64,000 nt of DNA from Fodinibius salinus (GCF_008124865.1 NZ_VNHY01000003.1:62001-126000), one strand, 5' to 3'; counted from the first letter of the stretch, positions 1 to 8,638 are shown. The notes: generated by a model from the sequence alone, not told the origin. Translations and numbers: made by a program.

Positions 1-2
1 GT

Positions 3-257
3 TACAACGCTCGTACTGAGGAGTATGAAGACCTAATCGATGCCGGTGTTATTGATCCTACAAAAGTAACGCGCACTGCTCTTGAAAACGCAGCTTCCGT
101 TGCTGGCTTAATGCTGACAACTGAAGCCCTCATCTCTGACAAGCCTTCTGAAGGCGATGATGATGATGACGGTCCTGCTGGCGGCGGCGGAATGCCCGGC
201 GGCGGTATGGGAGGCGGAATGCCCGGCGGAATGGGTGGAATGGGCGGCATGATGTAA
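3..257 (+). CDS. groL: Chaperonin GroEL, C-terminal fragment
   Basis: This is the last 84 residues of the 60-kDa chaperonin, which folds proteins in the cytoplasm as a double ring together with GroES. The frame is open from the window edge. It reads through the conserved end of the equatorial domain ([20 protein letters not shown], then [11 protein letters not shown]) and finishes in the typical flexible Gly-Gly-Met tail ([16 protein letters not shown] and further GGM units). The rest of the gene lies upstream of the window. A strong hairpin with a T-run follows, so groEL is the last gene of its transcript. Identification is secure because the tail and the motif before it are diagnostic. Confidence 0.97.
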   Translation, partial: YNARTEEYEDLIDAGVIDPTKVTRTALENAASVAGLMLTTEALISDKPSEGDDDDDGPAGGGGMPGGGMGGGMPGGMGGMGGMM

Positions 258-298
258 ATCATCCCCGATTCCATTTAGCATTCGCTAAATAAATTCAG

Positions 299-336
299 GC
301 CTCGTTCCGATTTTCGGGACGAGGCTTTTTTATTTT
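299..336 (+). terminator. Rho-independent terminator of groEL
   Basis: A near-perfect stem (GCCTCGT and then CCGA, pairing with TCGG and ACGAGGC; 299-325) with a short T loop is followed directly by a T-rich tract. It lies about 40 bases after the groEL stop codon. Confidence 0.9.
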
Positions 337-494
337 TTAAATATATTTTGATTAGAAAAAGTAATTTTATCGTCCTGACTCTGAGAAATATTCAAAATCG
401 CATGAGGCAAAGAGTTTTAAAAAGCGATTGAGCATATCCCAAAAATTACGTTTGTTAGATATTCATCAGAAAATTCTAATAGCTAATAGTTATT

Positions 495-2303
495 GTGCTT
501 GCTACTATTGACTGGGTAATTATTGCGGCCTATTTATTATTCTCGCTTATTATCGGGCTGTGGGTTGCCCGGCAGGCTGGCCAAAATTCAACACAATTTT
601 TTGCAGCGGGCAAAAATATGCCATGGTGGTTGCTGGGTATTTCGATGGTAGCTACGACTTTTTCTACGGATACGCCCAACCTGGTAGCTAATATTGTACG
701 TACCGATGGCGTATCGGGTAACTGGGTGTGGTGGGCTTTTTTACTCACAGGCATGCTCACTGTTTTTGTTTATGCTAATCTATGGAAGCGTTCGGGAGTG
801 TTGACGGATGTGGAATTCTATGAACTGCGATACAGCGGCAAGATGGCGGCCTTTTTACGTGGGTTCAGATCAATCTATCTGGGCTTAGTTTTTAATGTAA
901 TTGTGATGGCAACAGTATCGCTGGCAGCCATTAAAATAAGCGGGGTACTAATGGGATTGTCACCTGTGGAAACTGTGGTCATTGGCGGGATCGTAACGGT
1001 CATCTACAGTACACTTGGGGGCTTGAGAGGGGTATTGCTTACTGATTTTTTCCAGTTTTTCTTGGCTATAGGTGGTAGCCTGATTGCCGCTTATGTGGCA
1101 CTTAACCATCCTCAAGTAGGAGGGTTGGAAGGGCTGCTCACTCACGAAAATGTAGTGGGACAACTAAATATTCTACCCGATTTTTCTGATCCTGCACAAG
1201 CTTTGGGCATTTTTATTATTCCTTTGGCGGTACAATGGTGGAGCGTCTATTATCCCGGCTCGGAGCCGGGCGGTGGTGGGTACATTGCTCAGCGAATGTT
1301 TGCGGCCAAGGATGAAGAGAATTCTATTGCTGCAGTATTCTTTTTTAATGCAGCCCATTATGCTTTGCGCCCTTGGCCATGGATTATTGTGGGATTGTGC
1401 TCGCTTATTGTTTTTCCTGATATTGCCTCACTCAAAGAAGCATTCCCTAATGCATCGGGCGTAGCTGATCATGACATGGGGTATCCGGCTATGCTTACGT
1501 TTATACCTACGGGATGGTTGGGATTGGTGGTGGCATCACTTACAGCGGCATATATGTCCACTATTTCTACGCATCTTAACTGGGGGTCTTCATATTTGGT
1601 TAATGACTTTTACAAGCGATTCATTAGTCCCGATAGCTCGGAGAAAGAGCTGGTGATGGTGGGACGAATATCCACAGTTGTGCTGATGATTATTGCTGGA
1701 ATATTTGCGCTTTTGCTACAAAATGCGCTCGAGAGTTTTCAGATTATCCTGCAGATTGGCGCGGGTACGGGGTTGCTGTTTATCCTTCGCTGGTTTTGGT
1801 GGCGTATCAATGCGGGAAGTGAAATTGCGGCTATGGTTATTTCTTTTGCAGTGGCTATGTATTTTCAGTTTGGGCATGTTCATACGGGTTTGCCTGCACT
1901 TACTGGTTGGCAGGAGCTGGTGGTTGGGGTTGTCGTTACCACTATTGGATGGGTAGCGGTTACTTTTATGACGCGTCCGACTGATAAGGAGACATTGATA
2001 CATTTTTGTGAGGTGGCACGTCCCGGCGGACCGGGCTGGCAGAAGGTGATTAAAGATGCAGAATCTGAGAACAGAGATTTAGAACCGCTCAAAGATGAGG
2101 CTTGGCGGGTACCTCAGGGAATCCTATGTATGGTATTGGGATGTATTGCTATTTACGGTACCCTTTTTGCTACTGGCTATTGGATTTATGGTCGCTGGAT
2201 ATTAGCAAGTCTGATTACGGCAGTTGTAGTTGGTGCCAGTGGATTCTTATACAAAGCATGGCGAAAACTTATTGAGATACAGCCGGAAGAAGAATTATAT
2301 TGA
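495..2303 (+). CDS. Sodium:solute symporter (SSS family)
   Basis: This is a 602-residue integral membrane protein with roughly 13-14 hydrophobic segments spread over its full length, as in the SSS/SLC5 family of Na+-coupled transporters. The N terminus (TIDWVIIAAYLLFSLIIGLW, then a FFAAGKNMPWWLLG stretch) is the usual first-helix and re-entrant pattern, where an 'FxxAGR/K' motif precedes TM2. The segment TTFSTDTPNLVANIV around residue 57 belongs to the Na+-site region of TM2. The substrate cannot be told from sequence; sugars, amino acids or organic acids are all carried by relatives. The start is GTG at 495, because no upstream ATG is in frame. It is monocistronic: a terminator of groEL lies before it and a hairpin after it. 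Confidence 0.9.
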   Translation: MLATIDWVIIAAYLLFSLIIGLWVARQAGQNSTQFFAAGKNMPWWLLGISMVATTFSTDTPNLVANIVRTDGVSGNWVWWAFLLTGMLTVFVYANLWKRSGVLTDVEFYELRYSGKMAAFLRGFRSIYLGLVFNVIVMATVSLAAIKISGVLMGLSPVETVVIGGIVTVIYSTLGGLRGVLLTDFFQFFLAIGGSLIAAYVALNHPQVGGLEGLLTHENVVGQLNILPDFSDPAQALGIFIIPLAVQWWSVYYPGSEPGGGGYIAQRMFAAKDEENSIAAVFFFNAAHYALRPWPWIIVGLCSLIVFPDIASLKEAFPNASGVADHDMGYPAMLTFIPTGWLGLVVASLTAAYMSTISTHLNWGSSYLVNDFYKRFISPDSSEKELVMVGRISTVVLMIIAGIFALLLQNALESFQIILQIGAGTGLLFILRWFWWRINAGSEIAAMVISFAVAMYFQFGHVHTGLPALTGWQELVVGVVVTTIGWVAVTFMTRPTDKETLIHFCEVARPGGPGWQKVIKDAESENRDLEPLKDEAWRVPQGILCMVLGCIAIYGTLFATGYWIYGRWILASLITAVVVGASGFLYKAWRKLIEIQPEEELY

Positions 2304-2346
2304 GAAAGCCATCCTGATTTCGAATTGATCCACCATCTCTCATGCT

Positions 2347-2384
2347 GAACTAAGGGTCTACGCTTAGTTCTTGTGTTTGTTTGA
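2347..2384 (+). terminator. Probable terminator after the symporter
   Basis: A perfect 8-bp inverted repeat GAACTAAG / CTTAGTTC (2347-2354 and 2363-2370) with an 8-base loop is followed by a T-rich stretch. It lies 44 bases after the symporter stop codon, between convergent genes. Confidence 0.6.
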
Positions 2385-2448
2385 TTTAACTATGGCTGTT
2401 TTAATCGGGCTAAAAATATCGTGGGTGATAACTTTGTGGTCTCTCCGG

Positions 2449-3402
2449 TTATTTTTTTCGGTTTTTCTCTTTTTCGCTGAGCACCCAGCTTACAAACATA
2501 AATTCCAAAGCTGCTGCCTCATAGCCTTCCCAATCTTCAATCATCTGTTGGAAATCTGTTTCATTGATTGTATTTGGGTCCTCTCCATAGTTGATGATAA
2601 TCCATTTGCGTAGCCCTTTTTCTTTGCCGGATGATTTGTTGCTGGGGAAAATTGCATCCGTGCGATTGCGAAACAGCATTAACTGTTGGGCTGAGGTTGG
2701 TCCCACGCCCCGTACATTTTGTATGATATCGTAGAATACCTCCGGTTTGCAGGTCTCCAGGTGATGCAGGTCGCGTTCTCCGGAAAGCAGATCTTCTGCA
2801 AATCCGATAATAAATTCGCCTTTTCGCTTGGTGGGGCCGGGCTCTAACTGACGTATACCCATGGGATTGGCCTTTACTAGCTGGTGCGGACGTGGCCAGG
2901 CTGGTAAGCTGGTACCGTCTGCAGTAACAAGAGATCCATAATTTTCGCGCACTTTATAGACCATCTTCTTAGCTGTGGGCTTGTGTGAAAGTCGCATAGA
3001 GATAATACGGTTTATAGTATCCTCAAAAAGGTTAGCCCTTGCCATGCGTTTTAGTCCATATAAATCGGTTAGCTTCGGACCGATAACCGGATCGTCTGCT
3101 AATCTATCATACAGAGGACGTAAGTCCAGATCGGTGCCGAAGATACGGCTCAAACTTTTATTGGCTTCGGTTATCTCATCCTTGCTAAGTGGCTCCGCGC
3201 TTTCGAAATGGAACTCCGGATTTGTCGGATCCCCATTAAAAAAAGTAGTGACCAAAACATCCCGGTCTTTAAGGGGGATAGGCCGGGTAAATCCATCTTC
3301 AAAAACCTTTTCGGGATCATGTTCGTGATCAAAATACTGATCGATATCGAGGCATAGAAACCAGTCGTGTGGCGGTATTGATTCTAGCGTCCAACTGCTC
3401 AT
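2449..3402 (-). CDS. HhH-GPD / AlkA-like DNA glycosylase, active site altered
   Basis: This 317-residue soluble protein resembles the helix-hairpin-helix GPD base-excision glycosylases, in particular the AlkA/3-methyladenine glycosylase II branch. Residues 115-150 (YGLKRMARANLFEDTINRII and following) match the entry helices of the fold. Residues 230-241 (VRGVGPTSAQQL) form the HhH hairpin that grips the DNA backbone. In active members this hairpin is followed by a catalytic Asp (AlkA has LPDD); here residues 249-255 read DAIFPSN, so by eye that Asp is Ser or Asn. The residues before 110 look like the extra N-terminal domain of AlkA. The protein may be a divergent glycosylase that uses another residue, or a DNA-binding protein without lyase or glycosylase activity. 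It is a single-gene unit convergent with the symporter gene. Fold assignment is fairly sure; activity is not. Confidence 0.7.
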   Translation of the reverse strand: MSSWTLESIPPHDWFLCLDIDQYFDHEHDPEKVFEDGFTRPIPLKDRDVLVTTFFNGDPTNPEFHFESAEPLSKDEITEANKSLSRIFGTDLDLRPLYDRLADDPVIGPKLTDLYGLKRMARANLFEDTINRIISMRLSHKPTAKKMVYKVRENYGSLVTADGTSLPAWPRPHQLVKANPMGIRQLEPGPTKRKGEFIIGFAEDLLSGERDLHHLETCKPEVFYDIIQNVRGVGPTSAQQLMLFRNRTDAIFPSNKSSGKEKGLRKWIIINYGEDPNTINETDFQQMIEDWEGYEAAALEFMFVSWVLSEKEKNRKK

Positions 3403-3566
3403 AAAAAATAAATAAATTAAAATTGTGAATATTAAAAATGGGATTTTAGATCCCTAAGTTCCAAAATACTTTTGATCTATCTCTTCCTCTTATTGATTCT
3501 CTTAATAATTATTCGCTTTTTGGGCATGAAATATTAATTCAAAAAGAGATGAATAGGAGATATTAT

Positions 3567-4076
3567 ATGTTAACTCGGATAGTTGGTTTATGTACGTTGG
3601 TATTATTTATTTTAGGATGTAGTAGCACCCAATCGGTTTATGATTTATCCGAACAGACACAGCGGGGTATTACCTATCAAACCTATAAACAGTCTTCAGA
3701 TAAGGCTTTTGAAGCCGTAGATGATGTATTTACGAATCAACTACCCGGATTGCTTGGTGGTGGATGGGAAGTGGCCAACTCTGATAGTCGAAAAAAAACA
3801 GTAGAGACAGAATGGCGCGTAATCGGTAGCTCACAGAGTGCACATGAGAAAGAATTTAAAGATGATGAACGTATCAAGGTTATTGCTAGAGTTACTGAAA
3901 AGGGAAAAGGATCACAGGTAACTTTTCGTTTAAAAAAGCAGCGTATTGTTGTTGGCCGACCTGACGGAGAAGATCCCTGGCGTGATTGGACGGTAAAGAA
4001 AAAAGATGCAAAGCAATATTTACAGCCGCTTTTTAAGTCTTTAAATGATGATTATCTGACAGTCCAGACTAATTGA
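3567..4076 (+). CDS. Small lipoprotein, function unknown
   Basis: This is a predicted lipoprotein of 169 residues. The start at 3567 is preferred over the in-frame ATG at 3549 because AGGAGA (3555-3560) sits six bases before it. The N terminus MLTRIVGLCTLVLFILGC is a standard lipoprotein signal with Cys18 as the lipidated residue. The mature part is soluble, with an alternation of charged and hydrophobic residues. It includes a stretch beginning AFEAVDDVFTNQLPGLLGGG, followed by a K/E-rich beta-like stretch ending in RVTEKGKGSQVTFRLKKQR. This layout loosely recalls the BamC/NlpB helix-grip repeat, which is only a hypothesis. I do not recognise the family. It stands alone, with its own upstream region and an 11-bp inverted repeat downstream. 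Confidence 0.8.
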   Translation: MLTRIVGLCTLVLFILGCSSTQSVYDLSEQTQRGITYQTYKQSSDKAFEAVDDVFTNQLPGLLGGGWEVANSDSRKKTVETEWRVIGSSQSAHEKEFKDDERIKVIARVTEKGKGSQVTFRLKKQRIVVGRPDGEDPWRDWTVKKKDAKQYLQPLFKSLNDDYLTVQTN

Positions 4077-4096
4077 TAGTGAAGGATTGTTTCTAA

Positions 4097-4140
4097 TATT
4101 TGCTCATTGGGGATAAACTTTGTCGTCCGATGAGCAAATA
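4097..4140. repeat. Inverted repeat in the 4077-4299 gap
   Basis: An 11-bp perfect inverted repeat TATTTGCTCAT / ATGAGCAAATA (4097-4107 and 4130-4140) with a 22-base loop. There is no T-run beside it, so a classic terminator is not supported. It could be a factor-dependent or bidirectional stop between the convergent lipoprotein and membrane-protein genes. Confidence 0.5.
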
Positions 4141-4299
4141 AGTATTTATCAAACTGTAGATCGGCACTCAGAAGATTGTAAAATAAACTAAAACGAGGAG
4201 CTTCTTCTGGTTATGCCGATTTGAGTTATGTTTTGCCTAGTATATCTGTTCTATGTCTCTAAGGGTTGGTAGCTGGCGATACAAATTTGGGATGTTTTA

Positions 4300-4737
4300 T
4301 TAAGCTGGAAATCGAGTTATTGTGAAGTATGCCAGCAGTAATATTGCAAGACCTACTGCTACCGCTGAGCTACCCCATCTGCGAATGATCGAGGAAAGTT
4401 TTTGGTCGTTTGTTTTAATTAACTGCCGACGCTGTTCCCACTGCACAAGTTGAATACCTGCTACATACACTAGTAATAAACTCCAAAGTGTAAAGAGAAG
4501 TTCGACCCATGAAAAAGGGGTAAACGAAAGTACTAATCCCGGCAGAGTAAAGAAGAAAAAATACTTGAGGATCCGGATGAAAAGTCTAGGTGGCTTTTCC
4601 GACTCTGCTGCATCCAGGATAAAACTTTTCATCTTCTCCTTTTTCAGGCTGAGATAACTGCCGCCTCCGATCAGGCAAAGTCCAACTATGCTGTAATAAA
4701 TGACAAACCATTTAGCGGCAAAAGCTTCAAAATTCAT
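4300..4737 (-). CDS. Four-helix membrane protein, function unknown
   Basis: This 145-residue protein has four predicted membrane segments, near residues 9-29, 55-72, 77-97 and 121-141. A charged cytoplasmic loop (SLKKEKMKSFILDAAESEK) follows the first helix, and a basic loop with WEQRRQLIK precedes the last. No catalytic or binding motif is visible and I do not recognise the family. Its start lies only 10 bases after the stop of the TerC-family gene on the same strand, so it is probably co-transcribed with terC and oxyR. A role beside the TerC transporter is possible but is inferred from position only. Confidence 0.7.
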   Translation of the reverse strand: MNFEAFAAKWFVIYYSIVGLCLIGGGSYLSLKKEKMKSFILDAAESEKPPRLFIRILKYFFFFTLPGLVLSFTPFSWVELLFTLWSLLLVYVAGIQLVQWEQRRQLIKTNDQKLSSIIRRWGSSAVAVGLAILLLAYFTITRFPA

Positions 4738-4747
4738 GAGATGGTGG

Positions 4748-5698
4748 TTATTCTTCGTCGGGCATGTTTTCTTCAGCTATGGGGTCTTCTTCCTGTGGAT
4801 TCATGATGGAAGCCACGATGGAGAGGATAAGCGCGCCGGCAACAAATGCCAGAGCGTATGGTGTGGGTATGTGATAGAGGTCAGAAAGCAGCATTTTTAC
4901 ACCCACGAAAACGAGAATAAATGATAACCCGTAATGTAGATAGTGGAACAAGCGCATAATTCCGGAAACAGCAAAATAAAGAGCTCTGAGACCTAGAATG
5001 GCAAAGGCGTTGGAGCTATAAATGATAAACTCGTCGCGGGTTATAGCCAGAATAGCAGGGATAGAGTCGAGGGCAAAAACGAGATCCGTTGTTTCAATAA
5101 CAATGAGAACGATAAACAAAGGTGTGGCAATGAGCCGACCCATTTTTCGAATGAAAAACTTTGAGCCGTAATAACTTTTTGTTGTTGGAAAAAAACGCCG
5201 CACTAATTTTAACACTGGATTCCGTTCAGGATGGACCTCCTTATCCTTTTCCATTGCAAGTTTAATGCCCGTAAAAACAAGAAAGCCTCCAAAGACATAG
5301 ATAATCCAATGGAAACGTTCGAGTAGAGCTACCCCAGTAAAAATAAAAATAAGCCGCATGACCAATGCCCCGAAAATCCCCCAGAATAACACCTTATGCT
5401 GAAATTCGGATGGTACTTTGAAATAAGTGAAAACCAGCAAAAATACGAAAATGTTATCAACGCTCAGCGACTTTTCAATAAGGTAGCCGGTGTAGTAGTC
5501 GAGGGCGGTTTGGGAGCCCATATAATAGTATACGCCCAAACCAAAAATGAGTGCCAGCACAATCCAGACACCTGTCCAATATAGCGCTTCTTTTATGCTG
5601 ACGGCTTCATCTTCTTTGTGTAGTACAACCAGGTCGACAACGAGCATTACAATGATAAAAACATTGAAAATCGACCAAAGTAGAAACGAATGTTCCAA
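4748..5698 (-). CDS. TerC/Alx family membrane protein, probable Mn2+ exporter
   Basis: This is a 316-residue integral membrane protein with about nine helices. It carries both TerC-family signatures: EKSLSVDN at residues 75-82 and IETTDLVFALDSIPAI at 201-216. The acidic residues in these motifs form the presumed metal path. Characterised relatives (E. coli Alx, Bacillus TerC proteins) export manganese, so metal efflux at the inner membrane is the best guess. The family is also named for tellurite resistance, but no other ter gene is nearby. It lies 84 bases downstream of oxyR and 10 bases upstream of a four-helix membrane protein on the same strand. I see no obvious yybP-ykoY riboswitch in the short gap before it. 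The C-terminal tail is very acidic. Confidence 0.9.
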   Translation of the reverse strand: MEHSFLLWSIFNVFIIVMLVVDLVVLHKEDEAVSIKEALYWTGVWIVLALIFGLGVYYYMGSQTALDYYTGYLIEKSLSVDNIFVFLLVFTYFKVPSEFQHKVLFWGIFGALVMRLIFIFTGVALLERFHWIIYVFGGFLVFTGIKLAMEKDKEVHPERNPVLKLVRRFFPTTKSYYGSKFFIRKMGRLIATPLFIVLIVIETTDLVFALDSIPAILAITRDEFIIYSSNAFAILGLRALYFAVSGIMRLFHYLHYGLSFILVFVGVKMLLSDLYHIPTPYALAFVAGALILSIVASIMNPQEEDPIAEENMPDEE

Positions 5699-5782
5699 AT
5701 CTGATCTGCCTTTGAGATTTTTAAATAAGCCTCAAAGGTAGGCAACCTTTGGCAGAATTACTACTCTGTGAGTTGCGAAAGG

Positions 5783-6733
5783 CTATTCTACAATCAATGC
5801 ATCTTCGGGTTCTTTAAGTTCATCAGGAATGGCATCCATAATTTCTTTTTTGAATGCTTTAATAACATTTTGCTTGAGGTATTCACGTCCATAGACTACA
5901 CGTACTTTTCGGCGTGGAATCGGATTCTTGAAGTGACGAATATGGGCTTTGGCACATTCCCCATTAATCTGATTTTGTGCCAGATAGGGCAGGAGGGTCA
6001 TCCCAAAATTTTGCTCCACAAGTTGTTTGAGTGTTTCCAGGTTACCACTTTCGAACTCGATATGCTGGTCATCGAGCTTATTTTTGCGGAACTTCTTACA
6101 CAGCTGCACGGTTTGGTCACGGAAACAATGTCCTTCATTAAGTAGCCATACATCTGCACCTTCTAAATCATCAACAGAAAGTTTATCCTTCTGTGCCAGA
6201 GGATGTGATTCGGATACATATCCCATGAAGGGTTCATAGTAGAGATCTTCTTCAAAAATGTGTCCACGATCGGAGGGGGTTGCAATAACGCCGATATCCA
6301 GGTAATCCTGGTTAACAAGGTCTAAAAGCTTTTCTGTTTTAACCTCTTCGATAATGAGCTGTACCTTGGGATAATTGTCGCGAAACTTGCGGAGAAAAAG
6401 CGGCAGCAAATAGGGAGCTATCGTAGGGATAATACCAATCCGAAAAGTGCCGTGCAGTTCCTCATCACCCAGAGAGGCTAGATCTTCGATATGTTTTTCT
6501 TGTTTTAGCATTTTTTTTGCCTGTTTAATAATTTTTTTCCCAATCTCGGTAGGTACTACAGGCGACTTAGATCGGTCAAAAATAGTGATACCCAGCTCAT
6601 CCTCTAGCTTGTGAATTTGCATGCTGAGCGTAGGCTGGGTAACAAAGGACTTCTCGGCCGCAGTGGCAAAATGGCGATATCGATCTACAGCTACGATGTA
6701 GGAAAGTTGGGTCAAAGTCATGGTATCTGGCAC
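5783..6733 (-). CDS. oxyR: LysR-type peroxide sensor OxyR
   Basis: This 316-residue LysR-type regulator activates peroxide-defence genes when its two cysteines form a disulfide. The winged helix-turn-helix occupies roughly residues 5-65 (LSYIVAVDRYRHFATAA, then TQPTLSMQIHKLEDELG), and the effector domain runs from about 95. The redox pair is visible as GHCFRDQTVQLC: Cys203 and Cys212 are nine residues apart, as are Cys199 and Cys208 of E. coli OxyR, and the GHC-RDQ context is conserved. The longest start is GTG at 6733; an ATG four codons in (6721) is equally plausible since neither has a clear ribosome site. No catalase or peroxidase gene is adjacent. Instead terC follows in the same direction. 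Confidence 0.93.
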   Translation of the reverse strand: MPDTMTLTQLSYIVAVDRYRHFATAAEKSFVTQPTLSMQIHKLEDELGITIFDRSKSPVVPTEIGKKIIKQAKKMLKQEKHIEDLASLGDEELHGTFRIGIIPTIAPYLLPLFLRKFRDNYPKVQLIIEEVKTEKLLDLVNQDYLDIGVIATPSDRGHIFEEDLYYEPFMGYVSESHPLAQKDKLSVDDLEGADVWLLNEGHCFRDQTVQLCKKFRKNKLDDQHIEFESGNLETLKQLVEQNFGMTLLPYLAQNQINGECAKAHIRHFKNPIPRRKVRVVYGREYLKQNVIKAFKKEIMDAIPDELKEPEDALIVE

Positions 6734-6898
6734 TATTTTAAATCAATAGGTATTGTTCATTTTGCTGAATTATACAAACTTTAAGTCGATAAATCGTTTT
6801 TAGTTCGAGATTTCCGTTTAGATTCCTACATTCCCCCTAGAAATTAGTGTGACGTTATCGATTTTCACCAGCAAGAGTTAATTAAAGCGTAATATAAT

Positions 6899-7174
6899 AT
6901 GCAGCAAGCTCATGTATTTATCGAAGGACGAGTGCAAGGCGTAGGATTTCGCCATTTTGCAAAAGTAAATGCCGAAGAGGTAGGTGTATTTGGATGGATT
7001 AAAAATTTGCCCGACGGAAGGGTTGAAGCCGTTTTTGCGGGCCCTCTGGATCACATTCGAGAGATGGTGAATCGATGCGAAGACGGTCCCGGCGCCAGCC
7101 GTGTAGATAATATTGATGTAACGGTAGAAGAGACCGACGAAGAATACAAAGAATTTGAAGTGCGTTATCACTGA
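6899..7174 (+). CDS. acyP: Acylphosphatase
   Basis: This is a 91-residue acylphosphatase that hydrolyses the carboxyl-phosphate bond of acylphosphates such as 1,3-bisphosphoglycerate and carbamoyl phosphate. Residues 10-18 (GRVQGVGFR) are the family's phosphate-binding loop with catalytic Arg18. Asn36 in WIKNLPDG is the second catalytic residue. Length and fold are standard and no extra domain is fused. Its TGA overlaps the ATG of thpR by one base (TGATG), so the two are translationally coupled. Confidence 0.97.
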   Translation: MQQAHVFIEGRVQGVGFRHFAKVNAEEVGVFGWIKNLPDGRVEAVFAGPLDHIREMVNRCEDGPGASRVDNIDVTVEETDEEYKEFEVRYH

Positions 7175-7713
7175 TGCGGCTGTTTATTGCTCTACCCATA
7201 TCTGAGAGTATAAAGACACAGCTTGCCGAACTGAAACAACCGATGGATGGAGTGCATTGGCAATCCCCGGACCAGATGCATTTGACACTGAAGTTTCTGG
7301 GAGAAACTAAAGAGAGCCCCGCGCAGCAACTAACTGATTATCTAACCAACATAGAACACCCGGTGCTTTCTCTCACCATCAACAAGCTGGGAACCTTTCC
7401 ACAATCCAAAAAACCCCGCGTGTTGTGGGCAGGTATTAAAAAGAATGATTCACTGACTACGCTGCATGAGAAAATTGAACAACTGTGTACTTCACTGGGA
7501 TTTGACCCCGAAAACCGTTCCTTTATCCCGCATATTACGTTGGCTCGGATGAAGGACGTTTCCAAAGAAGATATTGCCCCCTTTATTAATCAGCATGAAC
7601 AGTTTCATATTTCTGATATATTGGTTGATCAGTTCGTACTGTATGAAAGCAGGCTGGGTTCGGATGGAGCGATACACCATCAGTTGCAAAACATTAAACT
7701 GGAAAAACATTAA
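7174..7713 (+). CDS. thpR: RNA 2',3'-cyclic phosphodiesterase (2H family)
   Basis: This 179-residue member of the 2H phosphoesterase superfamily is historically called 2'-5' RNA ligase LigT. It opens 2',3'-cyclic phosphates at RNA ends to 2'-phosphates. The two HxTx active-site motifs are present: HLTL at residues 36-39 and HITL at 120-123. The N-terminal MRLFIALPIS strand is typical. It follows acyP with a one-base overlap and is followed 5 bases later by an alpha/beta hydrolase, so the three probably form one transcript. Confidence 0.95.
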   Translation: MRLFIALPISESIKTQLAELKQPMDGVHWQSPDQMHLTLKFLGETKESPAQQLTDYLTNIEHPVLSLTINKLGTFPQSKKPRVLWAGIKKNDSLTTLHEKIEQLCTSLGFDPENRSFIPHITLARMKDVSKEDIAPFINQHEQFHISDILVDQFVLYESRLGSDGAIHHQLQNIKLEKH

Positions 7714-7718
7714 TCCTC

Positions 7719-8564
7719 GTGCGTATTTCTCAAACTTTGTTTTATGTTTTAGTCAGTATTGGTATCGGGTATCTGCTGATTCTGTTGTTGATGTATCTCT
7801 TGCAAAGCAAGATGATCTATCATCCTACCAGGGCGATGATTGCCACGCCATCAAGCGTGGGCCTCCAGTTCGAGAATATCCGATTTGAAACTGAGGATGA
7901 TCTTTCTCTGCACGGCTGGTTTATTCCTGCCGATTCGGCTGCACCGACAGTGCTTTATTTTCACGGCAACGCGGGAAATATATCCGGTCGCATAGAGACG
8001 TTGCATTTACTGCATGATTTGGGACTCAACGTTTTTATGTTTGATTACCGAGGATATGGTAAAAGCCAGGGGACACCCACCGAGACGGGTACCTATCGAG
8101 ATGCAACGGCGGCATGGAATTATTTGACGAAAACCAGTAAAACTGAAGCCGACCAGATTATAATTATGGGTCGATCGCTGGGCGGTTCCATTGCGGCGTG
8201 GCTGGCCGCGCGCCAAGATCCTGCTGCCGTCATCATGGAATCAACTTTTACTTCGGCAGCTGATTTGGGAGCTGACCTGTATCCCTGGTTGCCGGTGCGC
8301 TGGATGCTGAAGTATGATTATAATACCTTGGCACACATACGCGAAATTGACGAACCGATATTTATGGCGCATAGCAAAGATGATCAGATTGTGCCTTATC
8401 ATCATGGGCAACAATTATTTGAGATTGTCCAAGAGTCCAAACGGTTTATTGAACTGCGCGGATCACACGGTTCTGCTTTTTGGGAGACTGGTGAAAAATA
8501 TCGAGAAGGATTGAAACAGTTTTTAGAAGAGAATACGTCGTTAAATTCAGGAATTAAGGAGTAA
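7719..8564 (+). CDS. Membrane-anchored alpha/beta hydrolase (BEM46/ABHD13-like)
   Basis: This is a 281-residue serine hydrolase with one N-terminal membrane helix (about residues 7-28), after which the catalytic domain starts at YHPTR. The oxyanion-loop motif HGNAGN is at 82-87 and the nucleophile elbow GRSLGG has Ser153. An acidic residue in SKDDQIVP (Asp221 or Asp222) and His250 in GSH complete the triad. The order and spacing fit the BEM46/ABHD13 group, whose bacterial members have no firmly known substrate. The start is GTG at 7719, five bases after thpR. Fold and activity class are sure; the substrate is unknown. Confidence 0.92.
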   Translation: MRISQTLFYVLVSIGIGYLLILLLMYLLQSKMIYHPTRAMIATPSSVGLQFENIRFETEDDLSLHGWFIPADSAAPTVLYFHGNAGNISGRIETLHLLHDLGLNVFMFDYRGYGKSQGTPTETGTYRDATAAWNYLTKTSKTEADQIIIMGRSLGGSIAAWLAARQDPAAVIMESTFTSAADLGADLYPWLPVRWMLKYDYNTLAHIREIDEPIFMAHSKDDQIVPYHHGQQLFEIVQESKRFIELRGSHGSAFWETGEKYREGLKQFLEENTSLNSGIKE

Positions 8565-8638
8565 AAGTTATTTATAGTTAAATGTTGTTCGGATCCTCTC
8601 ATCCGTCCGAGTTTGAAACTTATCCCCCGGTTTTATTT

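Noticed and set aside
2-274. Proline-rich 90-residue frame on the minus strand at the window start
   Set aside because: It is the reverse complement of the GGM-rich tail of groEL, which produces PPIPPPGIP by composition.
4097-4140. Inverted repeat as a mobile-element end
   Set aside because: No transposase, target duplication or second copy was seen; it lies between convergent genes, where a transcription stop is more likely.
4748-5698. TerC as part of a tellurite-resistance or stress ter operon
   Set aside because: No terA, terB, terD or terZ gene is near; the protein fits the solitary Alx type.
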